Source: Chloroflexota bacterium
GTDB taxonomy: Bacteria > Chloroflexota > Dehalococcoidia > Dehalococcoidales > RBG-16-60-22
DNA: 7,132 bases
NCBI GenBank assembly: GCA_022574315.1
Contig: JACZSH010000076.1
Coordinates: forward strand, 1 to 7,132
Direction: 5' to 3'
The notes beneath the pieces were generated by a model that worked only from the letters and a program-made list of their open reading frames with translations, did not search any database and was not told the DNA's origin. The number at the start of each line of letters is the position of its first letter. Position 1 is the stretch's first letter. This document shows, piece by piece, positions 1 to 6,177 of the stretch. The position numbers and the translations under genes were made by a program.

Positions 1-36
1 TAGTAAGTCATTGGCGTAGCGCAGAAGTAGGGTCGC

Positions 37-549
37 TCACGTGTTTTCTCCCTGGTAGATTCCCCGGTAACCGTCCGTCTCTCCGGTCAATCGCAGAAAA
101 ACGAGTTGCAGCACCCGGGCGTTTTTTTGCAGGCGGAATCCCTGAGAATGATAGACGACCAGCAGGGACTGGGAACGACCCGAGTAACCGGCGTCCCAGA
201 CCGCCGTATTCACCGTCACTCCGCAACGGAGCAGGCTGGAGCGGGGCGTCGCCAGCGCCATGATGTCTCTGGGCAGGTTGACAATCTCGTTATAGGTGAT
301 GCTGTAAACACCCGGCACCAGGTCGATAAAGCCCAGCCCGTCAAAGACCAGGGGAGACAAATCCGACACCCGTCTCTGGCGGTTGTCGGTGGTGATGCAT
401 CCCGGCGCCTGGAGTATGGCCACGTCACGCAGGGTCAGGTCAAAACCGTTGGGCTGGACCTGCTGCTCCAGGTCAACCCAGTCTTCGACCAGCGGCGGCT
501 CCTGCCCCAGCAAATGATGGATGTCTTCCCGGGATAAAACGGCGGTCAT
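37..549 (-). CDS. dut: dUTPase of the Dcd/Dut superfamily (archaeal-type deoxyuridine triphosphate nucleotidohydrolase)
   Basis: 170 residues. It probably hydrolyses dUTP to dUMP and pyrophosphate in the cytoplasm, which keeps uracil out of DNA and feeds thymidylate synthesis. Visible family motifs are QPNGFDLTL (residues 32-40), PRSSLLRCGV (102-111), the WDAGYSG segment (118-124) whose Asp119 fits the water-activating aspartate of trimeric dUTPases, and a C-terminal YRGIYQGEN tail (161-169). In dCTP deaminases a catalytic glutamate lies about ten residues after that aspartate, in a L-E-F/L context; here the aligned positions are Leu-Leu (129-130). I therefore favour a pure dUTPase over a dCTP deaminase or bifunctional enzyme. 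The ATG at 547-549 has an AAAGGAG Shine-Dalgarno a few bases upstream. It is transcribed away from the HAD gene and no terminator is seen in the 36 bases downstream. The family is clear; the exact substrate is inferred. Confidence 0.87.
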   Translation of the reverse strand: MTAVLSREDIHHLLGQEPPLVEDWVDLEQQVQPNGFDLTLRDVAILQAPGCITTDNRQRRVSDLSPLVFDGLGFIDLVPGVYSITYNEIVNLPRDIMALATPRSSLLRCGVTVNTAVWDAGYSGRSQSLLVVYHSQGFRLQKNARVLQLVFLRLTGETDGYRGIYQGENT

Positions 550-579
550 GGTAAAGCTCCTTTAATTTGATTACGGTAT

Positions 580-611
580 AGTATACACTTTTACCGGTGG
601 AACTTACCGGT
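580..611 (-). promoter_or_regulatory. Possible dut promoter: -10 box with upstream tandem TTACCGGT repeat
   Basis: On the minus strand a TATACT hexamer (580-585) lies about 30 bases before the dut ATG and could be its -10 box. No good -35 box is found 16-18 bases upstream. Instead there are two perfect copies of TTACCGGT (591-598 and 604-611), 13 bp apart start to start. They could be an activator site or chance. The core ACCGGT is palindromic and is common in this DNA. Confidence 0.3.
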
Positions 612-670
612 CAGCTGGTTTCGGGATGGCAATAATTAGTTTGCCCGGAAGGTGTCTTTACCGAAAAAAG

Positions 671-686
671 TCATTGACTACAATGA
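671..686. repeat. Short inverted repeat upstream of the HAD gene
   Basis: TCATTG-N4-CAATGA is a perfect 6-bp-arm palindrome 30 bp before the HAD start codon. A TTGACT hexamer is embedded in it (674-679), but there is no convincing -10 box at the right distance. It could be an operator or chance. I found no reliable promoter for the HAD gene in the 550-716 gap. Confidence 0.3.
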
Positions 687-716
687 TGCTATGGCCGGAA
701 GAAAAGGAGTATCTCC

Positions 717-1412
717 ATGATTAAAGCCGTTTTTTTCGACCTTTTTCAGACCCTGGCCCGGTATGAGCCCCCGCGGGAGGAATTACAGGCACGGGCGCTG
801 GGGGATTTCGGCATAAAGGTGGCACCGGAAACGTTGCGCCGGCCTCTGGCGGTGGCTGACGAGTATATTTACGAGGAAATTGCCCGCTCGTCATTGAGCC
901 AGCGGTCAAAAGAAGAGCAGATGGCGGTGTGGGTCGGCTATGAGAGCCGGCTCCTTGCCGAAGCCGGGATTGAGGTCGACAAGCAAGTCATCCTGGGGTT
1001 GCTGGACAAGATGAGAGGCTTTGACACTCATATGGTACTCTACGATGACGTGCTGCCGGCTTTGACCGACCTCAAGGGAAGAGGGATACGGCTTGGCCTT
1101 ATTTCAAATTTCGACCAGGATATCACTGCTTTGTTTGAGAAACTGGGGTTATCGCCACTGCTGGAGGTGGTGGTTACCTCACTGGATGCGGGTTATAATA
1201 AGCCCCACCCGGAAATATTTGAAACCGCCCTGCAGCGCGCCGGCGTTGATGCCGCGGAGGCGGCATACGTTGGTGACCAGTACCAGGTGGACGTGTTGGG
1301 GGCCAATAGCGTGGGGATGAAGGGGATACTGCTGGACCGTCACGGCTATTACCCGGCGATGACCGGCTCTCCGCGGTTGCAGAGTCTTGCCCAGGTGGTG
1401 GAGTACTTATGA
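717..1412 (+). CDS. HAD-superfamily hydrolase
   Basis: 231-residue cytosolic phosphatase-like hydrolase with all four HAD motifs. Motif I is FFDLFQTL, with nucleophile Asp8. The usual second aspartate is replaced by Phe10, as in the haloacid-dehalogenase-like branch where this position is often aromatic. Motif II is Ser130 in ISNFD. Motif III is Lys162 in GYNKPHPEIF. Motif IV is GDQYQVD with Asp187 and Asp192. Residues of roughly 15-100 form the helical C1-type cap, which sets the substrate. Replacement of the second Asp removes the usual acid/base of phosphatases, so either a small phosphate ester or a haloacid-type substrate is possible; the sequence does not decide. The ATG is preceded by AAAAGGAG at 702-709. 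The stop lies three bases before the GTG of the PEBP gene, so the two are probably co-transcribed. Family sure, substrate unknown. Confidence 0.93.
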   Translation: MIKAVFFDLFQTLARYEPPREELQARALGDFGIKVAPETLRRPLAVADEYIYEEIARSSLSQRSKEEQMAVWVGYESRLLAEAGIEVDKQVILGLLDKMRGFDTHMVLYDDVLPALTDLKGRGIRLGLISNFDQDITALFEKLGLSPLLEVVVTSLDAGYNKPHPEIFETALQRAGVDAAEAAYVGDQYQVDVLGANSVGMKGILLDRHGYYPAMTGSPRLQSLAQVVEYL

Positions 1413-1415
1413 GCC

Positions 1416-2009
1416 GTGAAAAAAATACTATCGGGCGTTACTTGTGTCGGTAAGCTGGCAACAGGTCTATTATTGCTGGTTGGCCTGGCGACTACGATGG
1501 TCTCCGCGTGTGGGTCAGAGACACCGGCCACGTCAGGGGAGGGAATGATGGAACTAACGGTATCGAGCACGGTTTTCCGGGAGGGAGAAACCATACCTGC
1601 CAAGTACACCTGCCAGGGGGAAGATATCTCGCCATCCATTACCTGGGGCGAACCCCCGGACGGCACCCGGTCTCTGGCGATTATCGTTGATGACCCGGAT
1701 GCCCCGGGTGGGGTGTTCACCCACTGGATAATCTTTAATCTGCCCGCCGACACCCGTCAATTGCCGGCAGCGGTGCCGACGCAACCCCGGCTTGATAGTG
1801 GGGCGAGACAGGGGAAGACTGATTTCGGGCGGGTGGGGTATGGCGGGCCCTGTCCGCCGCCGGGAAAGCCTCACCGCTACCAGTTTACCGTCTACGCGCT
1901 GGACCGGACGCTTGATTTGGCCGCCGGCGCTTCCAGGTCGCAGGTGCTTGAAGCTATGCAGGGCAATATCCTGTCCCGGGGCCGGCTTACCGGTATCTAT
2001 GAGCGTTAG
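1416..2009 (+). CDS. YbhB/YbcL-type PEBP family lipoprotein
   Basis: 197 residues, phosphatidylethanolamine-binding-protein fold (bacterial 'Raf kinase inhibitor-like' family). The N-terminus has basic residues (Lys2, Lys3), a hydrophobic stretch (about 14-29) and a lipobox VSAC with Cys32, so it should be exported and lipid-anchored. A short Ser/Thr/Gly-rich linker follows. The ligand-pocket signatures are YTC...SPSITW (64-77), DPDAPG (93-98), THW (102-104) and GPCPPPGKPHRY (144-155). The start is a GTG at 1416; the only nearby Shine-Dalgarno-like sequence, GGAG at 1400-1403, is 12 bases away, so translation may depend on coupling to the HAD gene three bases upstream. Bacterial members have no settled biochemical role; binding of a small anionic ligand is usual for the fold. 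It ends 23 bp from the convergent DUF2851 stop codon, and no terminator hairpin is visible there. Confidence 0.92.
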   Translation: MKKILSGVTCVGKLATGLLLLVGLATTMVSACGSETPATSGEGMMELTVSSTVFREGETIPAKYTCQGEDISPSITWGEPPDGTRSLAIIVDDPDAPGGVFTHWIIFNLPADTRQLPAAVPTQPRLDSGARQGKTDFGRVGYGGPCPPPGKPHRYQFTVYALDRTLDLAAGASRSQVLEAMQGNILSRGRLTGIYER

Positions 2010-2032
2010 CACCGGTGACAGGAACGGTAAAT

Positions 2033-3391
2033 TTATCTGTTGCCCAGCGGACAGATATGGCACTCACCCTGGGAGCACAGCGTCCGGTAGACGTGAATCA
2101 GGCCCTGCTGGCGGGCGGCGGAACTGACCAGGGCAGCGGTCAGCCCAAGCTGACGGCTCATGTGCTTTTCTAAATTATTTACGGCCAGCCTGGGGTATTG
2201 GCGATAAAGGTCAAGCGCTTTCCGGGAAAACCCTGGCCGCGAGCGGCGGCGCAAGGCAAAAGCAAAGGGCAGGAGCACGTTCAGGGCGATATCGGCCGCC
2301 CGGTGGCGGCCGAGGAGGGCCGGGACCAGCTGGCGGCCGCGGAAGCCGAAAGCAAAGTGACTGGCCCAGTAGTCGTCGGTGGCTACCAGGAGCAGCTCTT
2401 CCAGTCCGCGGTGACCCTGGCTTAGGGTGGTCTCGGCTATTTTATCGATAACCGCGGCCAGAATTCCTTTTCCCCGATGACGCCCGACGAGATGACTCAT
2501 CGCTGCCAGGCGTCTCAAGGGGGAGTTATTGGGCCTGACCGGGGAGAGCTGCCAGCTGTCTTTATCCATCACCTCTGTTTGATGAGCCGATGCCCAAAGA
2601 CGCTCCAATTTTTCCACCCAGGCATCAGCCGGGGCAATTTCATGGCGCCAGTGCCCCGGGCGCTGTGAAGGGAGCAGTCCGGCGGTACCCATCAGTAAGG
2701 CCTGCTGCCGGGCAAGGCTGTCTTCATACCCGGCTTTATCCCCGGCCAGCGATTCCAGGTTCCGGAGTGGCACCCGTGCCGCCAGTTCCCGAAAGGGGAG
2801 CTTGTTCCGGGCGTAGCCCAGGGCAGTCATTATTCCCTGGTAAAGGACCTGGCCAGGCTCTGTTCCGGAAAGGTCTGCCCGGAATCCGGCGGCCTTGGAC
2901 AGGAAACGTTTTCGGCCGGCGTGGTCCAGGAATCCGGTGATAGTGCTGACCGGCAGGTATCTCAACACTTGATGGCAGGGCAGGCGGCACGCGTCTGATG
3001 GACGTGCCGGGTCCGGCCAACGGACGGGCAAACCATCCAGGTATCTTTCCAGGGCCAGGATGGGGGTTTGTTGGCCGTTCTGCATCCGGGTGGCGGTGGC
3101 CGTATCACGCCGCATCACGACGTGCAGGATTACCCCGTTGTAAGCGGGGTCCTGGTGGTGCCGATGAGCCTGCCAGCTGCTCGATTTGACGTGAATCTCG
3201 ATATCGCCTTTTTTCACGTCCCGGCCGGTGGTGATAACCGCATCGAGCAGGTCCGCGCCCCGGTTATGATTAATCCGACCCGGATAGATTACTCTCACCG
3301 GTTCCCCGTCTTCGGTGGTCATATCCGGCCGGTTCTTTAGCTGGTGCTGCCAGATACTAAAGACAAGGCTCTCCGGGAGATTCTTTGACAA
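2033..3391 (-). CDS. DUF2851 family protein of unknown function
   Basis: 452 residues, soluble, without signal peptide or membrane segments. I recognise it as DUF2851 from the N-terminal block NRGADLLDAVI (43-52), GDIEIHVKSSSW (62-73), the HxHxxDPAYN stretch (76-85) and VILHVV (87-92). The rest is helical and rich in Arg, Leu and Ala, like an all-alpha binding or scaffold region. A C-terminal cluster C439-x4-C444-x2-C447 could bind metal; C135 and C139 are a second pair. The pattern Asp47...Glu65-x-His67-x-Lys69 loosely resembles a PD-(D/E)xK nuclease core, but this is my inference. The start is TTG at 3389-3391: the frame has a TGA 24 bases upstream and no ATG or GTG between, and AGGAG lies 5 bases before the TTG. 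It has its own promoter, with an operator matching that of the XRE gene just upstream. The function is not known. Confidence 0.88.
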   Translation of the reverse strand: MSKNLPESLVFSIWQHQLKNRPDMTTEDGEPVRVIYPGRINHNRGADLLDAVITTGRDVKKGDIEIHVKSSSWQAHRHHQDPAYNGVILHVVMRRDTATATRMQNGQQTPILALERYLDGLPVRWPDPARPSDACRLPCHQVLRYLPVSTITGFLDHAGRKRFLSKAAGFRADLSGTEPGQVLYQGIMTALGYARNKLPFRELAARVPLRNLESLAGDKAGYEDSLARQQALLMGTAGLLPSQRPGHWRHEIAPADAWVEKLERLWASAHQTEVMDKDSWQLSPVRPNNSPLRRLAAMSHLVGRHRGKGILAAVIDKIAETTLSQGHRGLEELLLVATDDYWASHFAFGFRGRQLVPALLGRHRAADIALNVLLPFAFALRRRSRPGFSRKALDLYRQYPRLAVNNLEKHMSRQLGLTAALVSSAARQQGLIHVYRTLCSQGECHICPLGNR

Positions 3392-3396
3392 AGTTG

Positions 3397-3401
3397 CTCC
3401 T
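3397..3401 (-). promoter_or_regulatory. Shine-Dalgarno site deciding the TTG start of the DUF2851 gene
   Basis: AGGAG on the minus strand is separated by five bases (CAACT) from a TTG codon. With an in-frame TGA shortly upstream and no other initiator between, this fixes the start. A TTG start usually lowers translation, which would fit a protein kept at low level. Confidence 0.75.
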
Positions 3402-3436
3402 GTGTTGTTTCAGGTGAGAAACTGCAGTTGTTAGCG

Positions 3437-3465
3437 ATTATACACGGTAACGTGTAACAAGTCAA
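3437..3465 (-). promoter_or_regulatory. Promoter of the DUF2851 gene
   Basis: On the minus strand the -35 box is TTGACT (3460-3465), the spacer is 17 bp and the -10 box is a perfect TATAAT (3437-3442). Transcription should start near 3430, giving a leader of about 39 nt that contains the AGGAG site. The TGA stop codon of the upstream XRE gene lies inside the -35 box, so promoter and gene end overlap. Confidence 0.85.
3441..3456. promoter_or_regulatory. Operator-like inverted repeat in the DUF2851 promoter
   Basis: TACAC-N6-GTGTA fills the spacer and its end overlaps the -10 box. The arms extend one base inward to TACACG-N4-CGTGTA, perfect over 6 bp each. The same arms, spacing and register occur in the XRE promoter (3721-3736). 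Binding here would exclude RNA polymerase. The XRE protein is the obvious candidate ligand, but that is inference. Confidence 0.78.
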
Positions 3466-3710
3466 GCTTTCTCTTTGTTTTCGGCGGGTGACGCTTCATA
3501 TTTGAAGCTGGCCTGCTCGGCAATAACGGACAGGAGAGTGGCTGAGGTCCCCCGCGGTTGGTACATGGCGGTTTCCCACTCACTGATAGTCTGCTGGCGC
3601 GTTCCCAGCTTTTCGGCTAGCTCGCTCTGTGTCAGGCGGAGATGTCGCCGCAGGTTCTGGATACGTTGACTGTCCCAGTAAGTTCGCCTGGCCTGGTATT
3701 TCGGTGGCAT
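3462..3710 (-). CDS. Small XRE-family helix-turn-helix transcriptional regulator
   Basis: 82 residues consisting of little more than one Cro/CI-type DNA-binding domain. After a basic N-terminus (about 1-16), the five-helix HTH domain spans about 17-66: helix 2 TQSELAEKLG (27-36), turn, and recognition helix RQQTISEWETA (38-48). There is no second sensor domain; the last 15 residues are charged. Such proteins normally bind DNA as dimers at short inverted repeats. Two matching repeats flank this gene, one in its own promoter and one in the promoter of the DUF2851 gene downstream, so autorepression and control of DUF2851 are likely. The ATG at 3708-3710 has no Shine-Dalgarno sequence, and the promoter places the transcript start at or next to the ATG, so the message is probably leaderless. 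An antitoxin role is possible for such small XRE proteins, but no small toxin gene is adjacent. Confidence 0.88.
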   Translation of the reverse strand: MPPKYQARRTYWDSQRIQNLRRHLRLTQSELAEKLGTRQQTISEWETAMYQPRGTSATLLSVIAEQASFKYEASPAENKEKA

Positions 3711-3716
3711 ACCGGG

Positions 3717-3745
3717 ATTCTACACAATTTAGTGTAGGCTGTCAA
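3717..3745 (-). promoter_or_regulatory. Promoter of the XRE gene, predicting a leaderless mRNA
   Basis: On the minus strand the -35 box is a perfect TTGACA (3740-3745), the spacer is 17 bp and the -10 box is TAGAAT (3717-3722), one mismatch from consensus. Only six bases separate the -10 box from the ATG at 3710, so initiation about seven bases downstream falls on the A of the start codon. Confidence 0.85.
3720..3737. promoter_or_regulatory. Operator-like inverted repeat in the XRE promoter
   Basis: CTACAC-N6-GTGTAG, perfect 6-bp arms, lies between the -35 and -10 boxes and overlaps the first bases of the -10 box. Its TACAC-N6-GTGTA core (3721-3736) is shared with the DUF2851 promoter at 3441-3456. 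This is the usual layout of an autoregulatory operator. Confidence 0.78.
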
Positions 3746-3778
3746 AAGGGTTCTGTTTGCATTTGGTCGAATCCATTT

Positions 3779-3863
3779 GTCATTGCGGGGAGCGCCGCAG
3801 ATGAAGCAATCTTTAGTAAGTGCATTATCTATTTAGATTGCTTCACCTTCGGCTCGCAATAAT
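3779..3863. repeat. REP-like imperfect palindrome
   Basis: Perfect 11-bp arms TGAAGCAATCT (3802-3812) and AGATTGCTTCA (3835-3845) enclose a 22-base loop. Outside them ATTGCG (left) and CGCAAT (right), each followed inward by related but non-identical GC-rich bases, extend the symmetry. The wording of the arms resembles a widespread intergenic palindrome family with cores like CATTGCGAG...GAAGCAATCT that I remember from many bacterial genomes. This copy looks degenerate. It has no T-tract, so it is not a standard terminator. Confidence 0.65.
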
Positions 3864-4035
3864 ATCACCCGCCAAAACCGGAGAATACCGTCAAAAGCTT
3901 GAACGACCGTAAAACCGGTATCTAACCGGACTACCAAATAACAGAATATGAGCGTAAGAAGAAGATAATAAACTAATCCAGTGATGTGAACTCCCGTAAA
4001 TCGATATAAATGGCGGTAAACGAAGATGATATTAG

Positions 4036-4064
4036 TTGCGAACCTCAGTCACCTGAGGTAAGAT
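4036..4064 (+). promoter_or_regulatory. Likely groESL promoter
   Basis: TTGCGA (4036-4041), a 17-bp spacer and TAAGAT (4059-4064) give 4/6 matches to each sigma-70-type box. The predicted start near 4071 would put the CIRCE element at the very 5' end of the message, as is common for groESL operons. An alternative -10 box, TATAAA at 4064-4069, lacks a well-placed -35 box. Confidence 0.55.
4042..4059. promoter_or_regulatory. Palindrome in the spacer of the groESL promoter
   Basis: ACCTCAG-N4-CTGAGGT, perfect 7-bp arms, lies between the proposed -35 and -10 boxes. It is distinct from CIRCE and does not match the HspR/HAIR consensus (CTTGAGT-N7-ACTCAAG). The position suits a repressor operator; the binding protein is unknown. 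Confidence 0.5.
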
Positions 4065-4071
4065 ATAAATG

Positions 4072-4098
4072 TTAGCACTCTCGCCCGGAGAGTGCTAA
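4072..4098. promoter_or_regulatory. CIRCE element (HrcA repressor binding site)
   Basis: TTAGCACTC-N9-GAGTGCTAA is an exact match to the CIRCE consensus, and one further G/C pair (4071, 4099) extends the arms. HrcA binds it and represses groESL until heat or misfolded protein titrates GroEL away. It implies an hrcA gene elsewhere in the genome. In the mRNA it would form a hairpin about 44 bases before the groES start codon. Confidence 0.98.
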
Positions 4099-4142
4099 CC
4101 AATTGATACCGACGGGAAAATTAAGTAAAGAAGGAGGACAGA

Positions 4143-4436
4143 ATGGCGGTAAAACTGCAACCGTTGGCTGACAGGATCGTGGTCAAAGCGATCGAGAGAG
4201 AGGATATGACCAAGACGGGAATCTACCTGCCCGACACAGCTAAAGAGAAACCCCAGGAAGGAAAGGTGGTTGAGGTGGGCCCAGGCCGGCTATCTGACGA
4301 AGGGAAACGGATAGCGATGGATATCAAGAAAGGTGACATCGTAATCTACTCCAAATACGGCGGCACGGAAATCAAAATCGATGACGAAGAACTGATTATC
4401 CTGCGAGAGAGTGATATTCTGGCGGTGAAAGGCTAA
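4143..4436 (+). CDS. groES: Co-chaperonin GroES (Hsp10)
   Basis: 97 residues, the normal length. It forms the heptameric lid that caps GroEL and closes the folding chamber. The N-terminal beta-strand block PLADRIVVK (7-15) is followed by the mobile loop (about 17-34). In it GIYLP (26-30) takes the place of the GroEL-contacting Gly-Ile-Val-Leu tripeptide region of E. coli. GKVVEVGPG (40-48), KKGDIVIYSKYGGTEIK and a DEELIILRESDILAV tail complete the fold. The ATG is set by a strong AAGGAGG at 4131-4137. It is the first gene of the groESL operon under CIRCE control, with groEL 29 bp downstream. Confidence 0.98.
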   Translation: MAVKLQPLADRIVVKAIEREDMTKTGIYLPDTAKEKPQEGKVVEVGPGRLSDEGKRIAMDIKKGDIVIYSKYGGTEIKIDDEELIILRESDILAVKG

Positions 4437-4465
4437 TCACCGCACAAACATTTTAGGAGGTTAAT

Positions 4466-6088
<1,623 letters not shown>

Positions 6089-6115
6089 TTCAGCCTGGCT
6101 GGAAGCAGTCAATAG

Positions 6116-6149
6116 AATAGCCGCGGTTATTGCAACCGCGGCTATTTTT
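6116..6149 (+). terminator. Intrinsic terminator of the groESL operon
   Basis: Perfect 13-bp stem AATAGCCGCGGTT / AACCGCGGCTATT (6116-6128 and 6134-6146) with a 5-base loop, running into a T-run (6145-6149), 27 bp after the groEL stop. On the other strand the stem is followed only by a weak CTATT sequence, so it may act less well for the convergent peptidase gene. Confidence 0.95.
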
Positions 6150-6177
6150 GTCTTCCCTGACCCGGTAATGAAAAACG

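Larger units (their letters stand above)
3711..4142. other. 432-bp intergenic region between the XRE gene and groES
   Basis: No credible gene lies here. From left to right it holds the XRE promoter and operator, a REP-like imperfect palindrome (3779-3863), about 170 bp of AT-richer sequence in which I see no supported feature (3864-4035), and then the groESL promoter, a spacer palindrome and the CIRCE element. The two genes on either side are transcribed divergently. Confidence 0.8.

Noticed and set aside
1..36. A possible start of another minus-strand gene (ATG at 9-11) downstream of dut.
   Set aside because: Only a few codons are visible and no ribosome site is seen, so it cannot be supported.
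584..599. A third TACAC half-site near the dut promoter as a possible XRE operator.
   Set aside because: The partner half-site at N6 reads CGGTG rather than GTGTA, so the dyad is not present.
1249..1266. A perfect 7-bp hairpin ATGCCGC-N4-GCGGCAT.
   Set aside because: It lies inside the HAD coding sequence (an Ala/Glu-rich stretch before motif IV) and has no T-run, so codon composition explains it.
2010..2032. A terminator between the convergent PEBP and DUF2851 genes.
   Set aside because: Only a short CACCGGTG palindrome is present, with no stable stem and no T-run on either strand.
3629..3862. A plus-strand 77-codon frame crossing the XRE 5' end and the palindrome.
   Set aside because: It is antisense to the XRE gene, overlaps its promoter and the repeat, and shows no recognisable protein features.
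4010..4075. A 21-codon ATG frame upstream of groES whose first 11 bases (ATGGCGGTAAA) repeat the groES start at 4143-4153.
   Set aside because: It has no Shine-Dalgarno sequence, starts upstream of the predicted groESL transcript start, and overlaps the promoter and CIRCE. An 11-bp match is probably chance or a trivial remnant.
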